A stretch of DNA of 64,000 nucleotides from Prosthecobacter sp. (GTDB lineage: Bacteria > Verrucomicrobiota > Verrucomicrobiia > Verrucomicrobiales > Verrucomicrobiaceae): assembly GCA_021733925.1 (NCBI GenBank), contig JAIPJY010000029.1, positions 1 to 64,000 on the forward strand. The letters run 5' to 3'. The position numbers and the translations under genes are program-made. How positions within the stretch are numbered: position 1 is the first letter of the stretch; every line of letters starts with the position of its first letter. The notes below the pieces were generated by a model. It was not told the DNA's origin. It was given only the letters and a program-made list of their open reading frames with translations, and did not search any database. Below are positions 25,115 through 33,007 of this stretch, piece after piece.

Positions 25115-26068
25115 TTACGTTTTTTCCAACTGATGATGCTTGGCCGTCGCAAAGGCCAGATCCGCCACCTTGACCCTCAGAGCGTCGGGAGAGTGAATCT
25201 CGGCATCGGTCCCCAGGCTCAGCAACCAGCGGGCGACGTAGTCGAATCCTTCGGGGCGAAAGGCAAAGCGGACACGCGCTCGTTTGCCCGTGGTTTCTTC
25301 CTCGATGATCGTGGGGCCCCAGAAACGACGAACGCTTTCGAGGAGCCCAACGGGGACTACGATGACCGCAAACTCACTGCGTTCCGGCACCATGCACTTT
25401 GCAAGGTGCTGATTGAGATTGAAACCGGGGTGCTGCGAGATCGGCTCCGGCAGCGTCTCGCAGCGCACAATGCGATCCACACGAAAGTCCCGCATGTCTT
25501 TGCGCAATCGGCACCACGCGATGAGGTGCCAGTGATCGAGGTAAAAGACCAGGCCCAGCGGCTCAATCAGGCGCTCCGTGGGCTCGCCGCGCGCGGCGCC
25601 GAGATAGTTGAGCCGCAGCACACAGCCTTCGGACATGGCCCGCTGGACGGTGCTCAATGGCACGCTGCCTTTGGTCGGGGGCCGGACTCCAATCACCATC
25701 GTTTTGCGTAGTCGGTCCACGCGGCCTTGCAAGCCATGTGGCAGGACCGCCGTCACCTTGCTCACGGCGGAGCGGATCGCATCGCGCATCGAGGCATCGG
25801 TCATGCGCTCGACCAGCAGCCCACCGGTGACGAAGGCAAAAGCCTCATCCGGTGAGAACATAACAGGAGGCAGACAGTACCCGCTCATCAGGCTGTAGCC
25901 CACGCCTGGCTCCCCCACGAGGGGCACGCCACCTTCGCCGAGCGCCGCGAGATCACGGTAAACGGTGCGCTCGGTGATCTCGAAATGGGCGGCCAGTTGC
26001 GCCGCTGTGATGACCCGCCGCGATTGCAGCAGCATCACCATGGAGACAAGGCGGTCGGTGCGGTTCAT
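25115..26068 (-). CDS. HTH and WYL domain transcriptional regulator (YafY-like)
   Basis: The 317-residue protein has an N-terminal DeoR-type HTH (residues 1-60; TAAQLAAHFEITERTVYRDL is the HTH) and a WYL domain from about 140 to 225. The family's characteristic YLDHWHLIAWCR and FRVDRI motifs are present, followed by a WCX C-terminal extension. WYL proteins bind nucleic acids or nucleotides and often regulate stress, repair or defence genes. Its ATG overlaps the stop of the upstream AlkZ-related gene by 4 bp (ATGA), implying coupled translation. Confidence 0.9.
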   Translation of the reverse strand: MNRTDRLVSMVMLLQSRRVITAAQLAAHFEITERTVYRDLAALGEGGVPLVGEPGVGYSLMSGYCLPPVMFSPDEAFAFVTGGLLVERMTDASMRDAIRSAVSKVTAVLPHGLQGRVDRLRKTMVIGVRPPTKGSVPLSTVQRAMSEGCVLRLNYLGAARGEPTERLIEPLGLVFYLDHWHLIAWCRLRKDMRDFRVDRIVRCETLPEPISQHPGFNLNQHLAKCMVPERSEFAVIVVPVGLLESVRRFWGPTIIEEETTGKRARVRFAFRPEGFDYVARWLLSLGTDAEIHSPDALRVKVADLAFATAKHHQLEKT

Positions 26069-26622
26069 GCCTCACCTCCGATGCTAGGATACTGCTCCGC
26101 AAAAGGGAGCCAGGTGTCGCGCTTCAGCTTTGGCGCGTTTGAGCGCGTGATGTTCAGCGTCACCTGCAGTTCCACCAGTGCGCTGTCCACTTTGCTCTTG
26201 CTGATCGCCCCTGAAGGTGAGAGCACCTTGCGCAGCTCCGCCGTGGTTCGTGGTTCGCTGCGAATCAGCTCAAACGCACGCCGAGCCAGCGCGCTGCATG
26301 CGGACACCGGCCGATGATGCGCTGGATAGTGGACCTGCCGCAGATGCTCGGTGCTCATCAGCATCGCGAGTCCGCCGGGCAGCTTGCCGTAGAAGATCTC
26401 GTCGGGAAACTGCGCCGGCAGTTCATTTTTCCACGCCCATACCGCTTCCACTTTCGCTCCCCAGCCCGATTGCCCCGGCTGCCTCCCGGGAAGGTCCACC
26501 ACATCCCACAGACTGGGGAGGTCCGAGGTCTTTGAGCCAAAGATGAGGCATGTCTTCACCTTCAAGACGAACTCGAAGGCTTGCTCGAAGGTTTTGATTT
26601 TGGCGGGTCGCTTGGACTTCAT
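26065..26622 (-). CDS. AlkZ-related protein
   Basis: The 185-residue protein matches my memory of a small family labelled AlkZ-related, with a conserved core of SDLPSLWDVVDLPG, GWGAKVEAVWAWKNELP and LRQVHYPAHHRPVS, followed by a winged-helix-like SALARRAFELI... SKSKVDSALVELQVTL. AlkZ-type proteins are DNA glycosylases for crosslinked bases, but this short relative lacks the full multi-domain enzyme and its activity is unknown. It is tightly coupled to the downstream WYL regulator, an association that hints at DNA-damage or stress response; this is inference. Confidence 0.65.
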   Translation of the reverse strand: MKSKRPAKIKTFEQAFEFVLKVKTCLIFGSKTSDLPSLWDVVDLPGRQPGQSGWGAKVEAVWAWKNELPAQFPDEIFYGKLPGGLAMLMSTEHLRQVHYPAHHRPVSACSALARRAFELIRSEPRTTAELRKVLSPSGAISKSKVDSALVELQVTLNITRSNAPKLKRDTWLPFAEQYPSIGGEA

Positions 26623-26635
26623 GCGTGCATGTCAT

Positions 26636-28330
26636 TTAGCCCCGAAACAAGGCCCCGAGTTTCTTCCCCAGAATCAGCCCGGCACCGAGGATGGTCACGG
26701 CGAGGAAGATCATGGCCCAGACTCCGAGCGCAGAGGCGAGGTTCGGGCCGCTGCCGAGAGCGAGCACGAGGGTGTAGATCGCCTTCGTGATGGGGAAGTA
26801 GGAGGCCTGTTGCGCGAGGATCATGGAGTCGCTCACCTCCAGCATGGCAAAGGAGAAGGCGAGCAGCGCACCCGCGACGAGGTTTGGCGCAACGAGCGGC
26901 AGGGTGATGCGCCACAGCGCTTTCTCCGGGCGGGCACCGAGATTCTGCGCGGCTTCTTCGAGCGTGGGACTGACCTGCTGGAAGCCGGCGGCGGCAGACC
27001 GCACGACGAACGGCAGGCGGCGCACCGCATAGGCGATGACCAGCAGCAGCAGCGGATCTTCGCCCAGCATCAGCCAGTGGAAGGGCTGGCCCTCCCGCGT
27101 CATGACCAGATAACCAAAGGCCATCACGATGCCGGGCACAGCCAGCGGCAGCATCGCCATGGCATCGAGAAGCTGCCTGCCCCAGATGCGCGTGCGCACA
27201 GAAACGTAGGCCACGCCGACGCCGAGGACGAGCGCGACTAGCATCGCCAGCGTGGAGTACTTCAAGCTGTTGGCGATGGATGACAGTGTGAGCTCATGCC
27301 CCAGCGCATCGCGGTAATGATCCAGCGTCAGGGAGTGCGGAATGACAGTGCCATACCAGTCCTTGGAAAACGACAGCAGCACCACACCGAGATGCGGCAG
27401 CACCGCCAGAAAGGTGACGCCGACAAAGAACGCGGTGCAGACCCAGCCGAGACCGGCGGGAAGGGTGATCGTTTCACGGCTAGTCGTTGCACGACCACCA
27501 CCACCGGAACTGGCACTGCCAAAGAGCAGCCTGCTCGTCAGGTAAAACAGCGTGCTGAAGACCAGCATCACCGCCACCAGGGCATAGGGGAAGGGGTTCC
27601 CGCTCAGGTCATTGATGCTGCGGAAGATCTGCACGGCAGTGACGCGGTCATAGTCAAACAGCAGCGGCACGCCCATCTCCGTGAAGGCCCACACAAACAC
27701 GATGGTGCCGCCCGCAAACACACCGGGCATGATGAGCGGCAGGGTGATGCGCCAGAACCGGTCCCATGCATTGCAGCCCATGTTCGCCGCCGCTTCTTCG
27801 AGCGCCGGGTCAAGGTTCGAAAGCGCCGCCACCGCATTGAGGTAAATGATGGGATACAGGTGCAGCACCTCCATGATGATGATGCCCAGCATGCGATGCT
27901 GCCCGAGCCAGTCCGTCGGGTGCATCGCGTCCATCATTCCGAGATTGATGAGCAGGCTGTTCAGCGCACCCGCCTGCCCCAGCATCGCCTTGATGCCGAT
28001 GGCTCCCACAAAGGGCGGCAGGATCATGGGGATGAGCACCAGCGAGTTCATCAGCGCCCGCCCCGGAAAGGCAAAGCGCACGTAGCACACCGCCAGCGGC
28101 AGGGCGATGCACAGCGCCCCCAGCGTCGTCCACACCGCGATGACAAACGAATTCCACAGCCCCTCGCGATACAGCTCATTGAGAAAAACCTCGGACACGT
28201 TATCCAGCGTGAACTGATGGTCCGGCCCCCGAAACGCCGACTCCAGCGCCGCCCAGATCGGGTAGGCAAAGAAGCACGCGAAGAACGCGGTCATCCCCAG
28301 AAAGATCAGCAGTGAGAGGGTTTTGGACAT
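26636..28330 (-). CDS. Iron-type ABC transporter permease (fused duplicated FbpB-like)
   Basis: The 564-residue inner-membrane protein contains two ABC permease halves, each with the EAA loop: EEAAANMGCNAWDRFWRI... at about 175-195 and EEAAQNLGARPEKALWRI... at about 470-490. About twelve hydrophobic segments are seen. Such fused permeases serve ferric iron (FbpB/SfuB) and related importers. The start at 28330 (MSKTLSLL) begins at a signal-anchor segment. It follows the binding-protein gene by 13 bp and is the last transporter component of the operon. Confidence 0.9.
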   Translation of the reverse strand: MSKTLSLLIFLGMTAFFACFFAYPIWAALESAFRGPDHQFTLDNVSEVFLNELYREGLWNSFVIAVWTTLGALCIALPLAVCYVRFAFPGRALMNSLVLIPMILPPFVGAIGIKAMLGQAGALNSLLINLGMMDAMHPTDWLGQHRMLGIIIMEVLHLYPIIYLNAVAALSNLDPALEEAAANMGCNAWDRFWRITLPLIMPGVFAGGTIVFVWAFTEMGVPLLFDYDRVTAVQIFRSINDLSGNPFPYALVAVMLVFSTLFYLTSRLLFGSASSGGGGRATTSRETITLPAGLGWVCTAFFVGVTFLAVLPHLGVVLLSFSKDWYGTVIPHSLTLDHYRDALGHELTLSSIANSLKYSTLAMLVALVLGVGVAYVSVRTRIWGRQLLDAMAMLPLAVPGIVMAFGYLVMTREGQPFHWLMLGEDPLLLLVIAYAVRRLPFVVRSAAAGFQQVSPTLEEAAQNLGARPEKALWRITLPLVAPNLVAGALLAFSFAMLEVSDSMILAQQASYFPITKAIYTLVLALGSGPNLASALGVWAMIFLAVTILGAGLILGKKLGALFRG

Positions 28331-28343
28331 CGGGGATAGAAGG

Positions 28344-30029
28344 TTACTCGTCGTTCCGCGCCATCCGGCCGGCCTTGATGAATTGATTGCGGAAGGCGTC
28401 TCCCAGCTCACGGGCCAATCGTGTTTCCTGCACCTTGTCACGAGCTGCGAGAATCTTGGCGATGTTGCCGGTGGCGGCTTCGTATTTCACACGAGTGAGA
28501 TCTTCCAGCACCTGGATGGCGCGCTCGGGCATGCCGTGGTCAATGATGGTTTTCCATGAGGCATGCAGCTCCTCATGGGAGTCCACGCAGATCACGCGCA
28601 CCAGGAAGCGAATGGTGTTGAACAGCGCTGCAGTGCGCTCAGAGTGGTAGGTGAAGGCCTGGGCTTTTTCAAAGGGTGCCTCATGGCCGTCGCTCATGCG
28701 GGCGATGTTTTCCGGCGTGTACAAATCATGTCGCACCGGCAACCGACGCAGGGCGTGATGCAGCGGTCCGCCGGGCTCGCCCACGCGAAAACTCCACAGC
28801 TTCTGCCCGGCGTCACCGAGCACGAACTCCATGAAGGCGGTCGCCAGCTCCGGATCGGGCGCACCGCGCAGCATGCCTATGGGGTCCACACTGACCGAGG
28901 TGCCGCCCAGCGGTGCGATGAAGCCCACGCGCGAGGTGCCATCGGCCTTGCGCACATCCTCCTCAGCAGAGCGGCCGTAGAAGTCGATGCACATGCCTGC
29001 AGCGGCATCGCCCTTGGCGACTTCCAGAGGGATCTTGGTGGAGAAGTCGGTGAAGTAGCGCGCGTTGGCACTGATGCGCAGGATCAGGCGCAGCCCTTCA
29101 TTCCAGCCTTCCGCCACGGCCTGGGCTTCAAGCTGATCCGGGTCGAGTTTCGATTTTGGCGCTGCTTTGAGACGATCATGCGCGAGCTGCATCTGCTGCT
29201 GGATGAGCATTTCCAGCGCCTTCGTCACCGAGCCACTTTTGCCGGGATCGCTCAGGGCGATCTGGCCGTAGTAGCGCGGATCGGCCAGGTTATCCCAGGC
29301 CACAGGATCAGTAGCGATACCGATGCGGCGCAGCACATCGCGATTAAAAACCATGCCGCTGGTGGAGAGGCATGTGCCGCACCAGCGGCCCTGCGGATCG
29401 CGGAAGGGCTCGCCGCTGAGCTTTTCGGGAATGCCAGCGTCGCTGAACCATTCGGGGTGCTTTTTCGCCAGTCCGCTGAGACCGGTTGTTTCACCGTCAC
29501 CGGCCACCAGTGTGCCCATCCTGGCCTGCTGTTCGAAATCATACGCGCCACCGCCAAAGAACAGATCCATGCCCGTCCCAACCTTCGAGGAAAGGTAGGC
29601 TTTGCGTGCGGGATCTTCCGGCGTGGACTTCGGATTCAGGCAGGCCTGCGCCACGCTGGGCGACCACTGCTGGTGCAGTTTCGTCTGCCAGTACTGTTGA
29701 AACGCAGCCATGGACTCGGACTTGATCAGCAGGGCAATCTCCGACGTGCCGCCGGGTACGCGCCAGTCGATGAACAGCGTCTGCCCGGTCGTCTTTTTCC
29801 AGTGCGCGGCAAACGCATGCCCGAACTCCTCGCGGATGCGGTCATGGTGCGGCGAGATGATGACCAGCCGCCGGTCATAATGTGAGGGGGCGGTGCTCTG
29901 CGCGGGTTTGAGCAAAAAAGGCCCCGCCAGCGTGGCTGCCATCAGCAGGAAGACCGCGAGTTCCTTCCGCCACTGCTGCACCCATGCGAGCACGGCCTGG
30001 GTGCGTGGGTGTTGAAGAACCGCTTTCAT
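28344..30029 (-). CDS. ABC transporter substrate-binding protein with anchored N-terminus
   Basis: The 561-residue protein has a 20-residue hydrophobic segment (FLLMAATLAGPFLL) near residue 30, so it is probably anchored or secreted to the periplasm, and a long binding domain of the iron/spermidine type. Blocks such as DLFFGGGAYDFEQQARMG and GTCLSTSGMVFNRDVL match Fe-type extracellular binding proteins. It is longer than typical members (~340 residues). The N-terminus (MKAVLQHPRTQAVLA) duplicates a stretch encoded at 30281-30307, so the current start may be a rearranged one (see findings). Confidence 0.85.
   Translation of the reverse strand: MKAVLQHPRTQAVLAWVQQWRKELAVFLLMAATLAGPFLLKPAQSTAPSHYDRRLVIISPHHDRIREEFGHAFAAHWKKTTGQTLFIDWRVPGGTSEIALLIKSESMAAFQQYWQTKLHQQWSPSVAQACLNPKSTPEDPARKAYLSSKVGTGMDLFFGGGAYDFEQQARMGTLVAGDGETTGLSGLAKKHPEWFSDAGIPEKLSGEPFRDPQGRWCGTCLSTSGMVFNRDVLRRIGIATDPVAWDNLADPRYYGQIALSDPGKSGSVTKALEMLIQQQMQLAHDRLKAAPKSKLDPDQLEAQAVAEGWNEGLRLILRISANARYFTDFSTKIPLEVAKGDAAAGMCIDFYGRSAEEDVRKADGTSRVGFIAPLGGTSVSVDPIGMLRGAPDPELATAFMEFVLGDAGQKLWSFRVGEPGGPLHHALRRLPVRHDLYTPENIARMSDGHEAPFEKAQAFTYHSERTAALFNTIRFLVRVICVDSHEELHASWKTIIDHGMPERAIQVLEDLTRVKYEAATGNIAKILAARDKVQETRLARELGDAFRNQFIKAGRMARNDE
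29985..30011. repeat. 27-bp direct repeat, copy in binding-protein gene
   Basis: This 27-bp segment recurs at 30281-30307 with one mismatch. Here it encodes the HPRTQAVLA stretch at the start of the binding protein. Confidence 0.85.
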
Positions 30030-30202
30030 CGTCACAAAGCCTGCCCTCCAATCTTCCTCTTCATGGATGCAGGACCTGACAGGGAGGAGCCAGTCACTCT
30101 GACATTTCGCCTTTCGCCTTCCAATTTGTGTCTTAGAAACGCCCTGTTCGAGGACGAGGATCTCTTGAGCAAGAGTGGTGCCCAAGTGACCCGGCACTGT
30201 TC

Positions 30203-30264
30203 CGTAGTACCGGCTTTAGCCGGATTCTGGGAGAGGTGACCGGACCGCCTAAAGGCGGAACTAC
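30203..30264. repeat. REP-like palindrome pair
   Basis: Two GTAGT-linked hairpins in inverted order: CCGGCTTTAGCCGG (30210-30223) preceded by GTAGTA, and CCGCCTAAAGGCGG (30245-30258) followed by AACTAC. Both carry the CTTTAG loop typical of the other REP-like units here. They lie inside the displaced gene start. Confidence 0.8.
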
Positions 30265-30280
30265 AATACGTGCCTGGGGT

Positions 30281-30307
30281 TGCGAGCACGGCCTGGGTGC
30301 GAGGGTG
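30281..30307. repeat. 27-bp direct repeat, upstream copy
   Basis: This is the second copy of the 29985-30011 repeat, one mismatch in 27 bp, encoding the same HPRTQAVLA in the leftward frame that starts at 30337. Confidence 0.85.
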
Positions 30308-30333
30308 GGTCAGTAAAGATGTGAGGCGCTCGT

Positions 30334-31410
30334 TCATTTGCGCAAAATCACGACATCACCCATCGCGGCCATCACCCGCACCTCATCCTCGCCGGGCAGG
30401 CGGATGTCCTGGGGGTTGGTCTCGCAGACTTTCATCTGCGGGCCGCCTGTCACCTGAATGAGATACTGCACCGATGCGCCTAGGTACGTGGTGTCGATGA
30501 TGTGGCCGGGGAAACGGTTGGGGGAATCGAGCACATTACCAAAGGTCAGCGCCTCGGGCCGGATGCTCAGCAGCACCGGCTGACCGCTGGCGGGCTGCCA
30601 GGTGGCATCGGTGCGACCGCGCAGCACACCGAAGGTGGTTTCCACATCGAAGAATCCCTCCCGGCTGCTTTCGCGCAGGGTGCGGCCTTCGACGAAATTC
30701 GTCTCGCCGATGAACTCGGCCACCATGCGTGTCGCGGGGTTGCGGTAAATCTCAGGGGGCGCGCCCACCTGGATCAGCTTGCCGGCATCCATGATCGCCA
30801 TGCGGTCGGCCATGCTCAGGGCTTCATCGCGGTCATGGGTGACGTAGATGGCAGTGAGGCCGTGCTGCTTGACGATCTGGCGGATCTCCGTGCGCATTTC
30901 CAGGCGCAGCTTGGCATCCAGATTGGACAGCGGTTCATCCAGCAGCAGGCACTTCGGGCGGATCACCAGCGCGCGCGCCAGGGCCACACGCTGCTGCTGC
31001 CCGCCGGAGAGCTGCTGGATCTTGCGGGAGCCGAGGCCGTCCAGCTTTACCTGCTCCAGCGCTTCCGAGACGCGGTGCTCGATCTCACGGCGCGGGCGCT
31101 TCCGCTCCTCCAGGCCGAAGGCCACGTTTTGTGCCACGTTCAGGTGCGGCCATAGCGCGTAGCTTTGAAACATCATGCCCGTGCCGCGCTTGTGGGCAGG
31201 CAGGCGCGTCACGTCCTCGTCATCAAACCAGATCTTGCCCGCATCCGGCGTGTAGAATCCCGCGATGTGGCGGAGCAGGGTGGTCTTGCCGCAGCCGCTG
31301 GGCCCCAGCAGGAAGAACAATTCTCCAGCCGCGATCTGCAGGTCCACGCTGCTCAGCACGACACTGCTGCTGAAGCGTTTGGTGAGTTCCTGAATTGTGA
31401 TCGTGACCAT
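30334..31410 (-). CDS. ABC transporter ATP-binding protein (iron/polyamine type)
   Basis: The 358-residue ATPase has Walker A GPSGCGKTT at about 36-44, signature LSGGQQQR at about 135, Walker B LLLDEPLSNLD at about 155, and an N-terminal ABC domain followed by a C-terminal TOBE-like regulatory domain (from about 240, ILSIRPEAL). This is the FbpC/PotA/CysA pattern. It is the first gene of the leftward importer operon with the binding protein and permease, and probably powers ferric iron or a related solute uptake. The true substrate is not shown. Confidence 0.9.
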   Translation of the reverse strand: MVTITIQELTKRFSSSVVLSSVDLQIAAGELFFLLGPSGCGKTTLLRHIAGFYTPDAGKIWFDDEDVTRLPAHKRGTGMMFQSYALWPHLNVAQNVAFGLEERKRPRREIEHRVSEALEQVKLDGLGSRKIQQLSGGQQQRVALARALVIRPKCLLLDEPLSNLDAKLRLEMRTEIRQIVKQHGLTAIYVTHDRDEALSMADRMAIMDAGKLIQVGAPPEIYRNPATRMVAEFIGETNFVEGRTLRESSREGFFDVETTFGVLRGRTDATWQPASGQPVLLSIRPEALTFGNVLDSPNRFPGHIIDTTYLGASVQYLIQVTGGPQMKVCETNPQDIRLPGEDEVRVMAAMGDVVILRK

Positions 31411-31586
31411 GCGGGATTTGCTACGGTTCTACTTGAGCGGCACGGCAATGGCAAGCTTCGCGGACATTCTCACGAGAACTCAACATCGCAGTTGCAAAGC
31501 CTGCGGCTCTGTCCAAAATGCACGTCCTCTCACCAACCGGCAGCCACCCCAAAGCGGCACCGCTGGAGAGAACGTCAAACCTAGGT

Positions 31587-31663
<77 letters not shown>

Positions 31664-31723
31664 GTTTGTTGACTCGAAACCAAGGGGTTACGAGAATTTA
31701 GGTTATAAGCAATTCCTGCAATG

Positions 31724-31787
31724 TGTGCTAGGTTTAGCACACGATTTTAGCACATTTTGGCACGCTTTAGCACAGCATTTTAGCACA
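31724..31787 (+). promoter_or_regulatory. Cluster of TTTAGCACA repeats between tRNA and integrase
   Basis: Four exact TTTAGCACA copies lie at 31733, 31746, 31766 and 31779, with a near copy TTTGGCACG at 31756, all in the same orientation with 10- to 13-bp steps. An inverted TGTGCTA at 31724 makes a dyad with the first copy. The position between the attachment site and the integrase start fits integrase arm-type or excisionase binding sites. Confidence 0.75.
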
Positions 31788-31878
31788 GCAGGGGCCAATC
31801 ACGTGTCCACTGACCGCACCCCACGGCACCTTCCATTTTGACCGACGAGGCCTCAATTTGACGCAGGGTTCTGGGTCT

Positions 31879-32973
31879 ATGAAAGGTCTCTTCAAAAGGC
31901 ACACGATGTGGTGGCTGCGTTTCACTCCGCTGCCGGGTTTGCCTCAGCAGCGTTTCGCGCTTGGCACTGATGACATGGCTGAAGCCATCATCCGCGCCCG
32001 TGACATTCAGGAGCAGGTGACAAACAATGCGAGGGAGGTGGCGGGCTCGTGCCAGCAGGAGATCGAAATCTATCTTCATGAACAGAAGAAGGCGGGACTT
32101 GCCGTGTCCACGCTCTCTTCACGCCGCTATGTGCTGACCAAGATGGTCGATAAGATCGGGGTGAAGAATCCACGCCTGATCACGAAGGCGGGACTCCAGC
32201 GCTGGTTTGACCGGCATCGGGAGCAGAATGCGCACACGGCGGTCGCCTATCTCAACATCGCCCACTTTTGGATGAAGTGGCTGGTCAAGAGGGGCAAGAT
32301 TCCGCGTGATGCGACTCGTGATGTGGATATCCCCAAGTTGCCCATGCGCCAGCGACGCAACTTCCTGCTGCCGCATCAGGCCGTGACGCTGCTGGAGGCC
32401 GCTAGTTCGAACCAGGATCTCAAGTTTGCCATCTACTGCGGTTTGCACGCCGGATTGCGCAAGCTGGAGGTGGTGGAGGCCCGCGCGAACTGGTTCGACC
32501 TCCATTCGGGGCTTCTGCATGTGCAGGCTACAGACACCTTCCAGCCCAAGGACAGGGATAACCGCACCATTCCATTGACCAACGAATTCGCCGACTGGCT
32601 GCGCGCGCACTACACGATGGGTTCCGGCTACGTGCTGGCCCCAAAAGTTCAGCATGGAGCCTATCGCTACCGTTTCGACTTCCGGGCTGCTTTTGTGAAC
32701 CTGGTGAAACGTTGTGGGTTCAAAGACCTCACTTTCCATGACCTCAGGCGGACCTTTGCCAGCCTGCACGTTTCGAGCGGAACCTCGATCTACAAGGTGG
32801 CCCGCTGGCTTGGTGACCGGGTTGATGTGGTAGAAGACCACTATGGTCATCTGATTCCCAACGATTCCGAAATCAACCGGGCCTGGGTCAAAGCTGAACC
32901 AAGTCGCCCGGACAGCCATTTGAGAGGATCACCTCAAATCGAAATTATGAGCACGACGTCCAAATGCGCGTGA
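31879..32973 (+). CDS. int: Tyrosine-type site-specific integrase
   Basis: The 364-residue recombinase inserts and excises the prophage at the tRNA. Catalytic Arg194 is in HAGLRKLEV, His287-x-x-Arg290 in FHDLRRTFA, and the nucleophile Tyr322 in EDHYGHL. The third-position His before Tyr is replaced by Asp (LGDRVD), a variation seen in some active relatives. An N-terminal SAM-like core-binding domain spans about residues 55-150. The start at 31879 (MKGLFKR) is preferred to a TTG at 31858. It is convergent with the tail fibre gene. Confidence 0.95.
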   Translation: MKGLFKRHTMWWLRFTPLPGLPQQRFALGTDDMAEAIIRARDIQEQVTNNAREVAGSCQQEIEIYLHEQKKAGLAVSTLSSRRYVLTKMVDKIGVKNPRLITKAGLQRWFDRHREQNAHTAVAYLNIAHFWMKWLVKRGKIPRDATRDVDIPKLPMRQRRNFLLPHQAVTLLEAASSNQDLKFAIYCGLHAGLRKLEVVEARANWFDLHSGLLHVQATDTFQPKDRDNRTIPLTNEFADWLRAHYTMGSGYVLAPKVQHGAYRYRFDFRAAFVNLVKRCGFKDLTFHDLRRTFASLHVSSGTSIYKVARWLGDRVDVVEDHYGHLIPNDSEINRAWVKAEPSRPDSHLRGSPQIEIMSTTSKCA

Positions 32974-33007
32974 AGCTCGTTGCGCAACGAACTTAGCCCT
33001 CTCCGCC

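Larger units (their letters stand above)
30030..30337 (-). pseudogene. Displaced original 5' end of the binding-protein gene, with REP insertion
   Basis: A leftward frame begins at 30337, overlapping the ATPase stop by 4 bp (ATGA) as expected for the natural second gene of this operon. It reads MNERLTSLLTHPRTQAVLA, sharing HPRTQAVLA with the present binding protein, then continues through a REP-like palindrome pair into unrelated sequence and ends at 30032. This suggests the original start codon was displaced when about 296 bp were inserted or duplicated, leaving the binding protein to start at 30029. It could still be translated as a 101-residue leader peptide. Confidence 0.6.

Noticed and set aside
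24404..25711. 435-residue plus-strand open frame opposite the VOC and WYL genes
   Set aside because: It overlaps two well-supported minus-strand genes and shows no domain.
28563..29885. 440-residue plus-strand open frame opposite the binding protein
   Set aside because: High-GC antisense shadow of a convincing binding-protein gene.
31724..31787. CRISPR array or tandem satellite at the prophage end
   Set aside because: Repeats are 9 bp with 1- to 4-bp gaps and no spacers; they fit integrase arm sites better.
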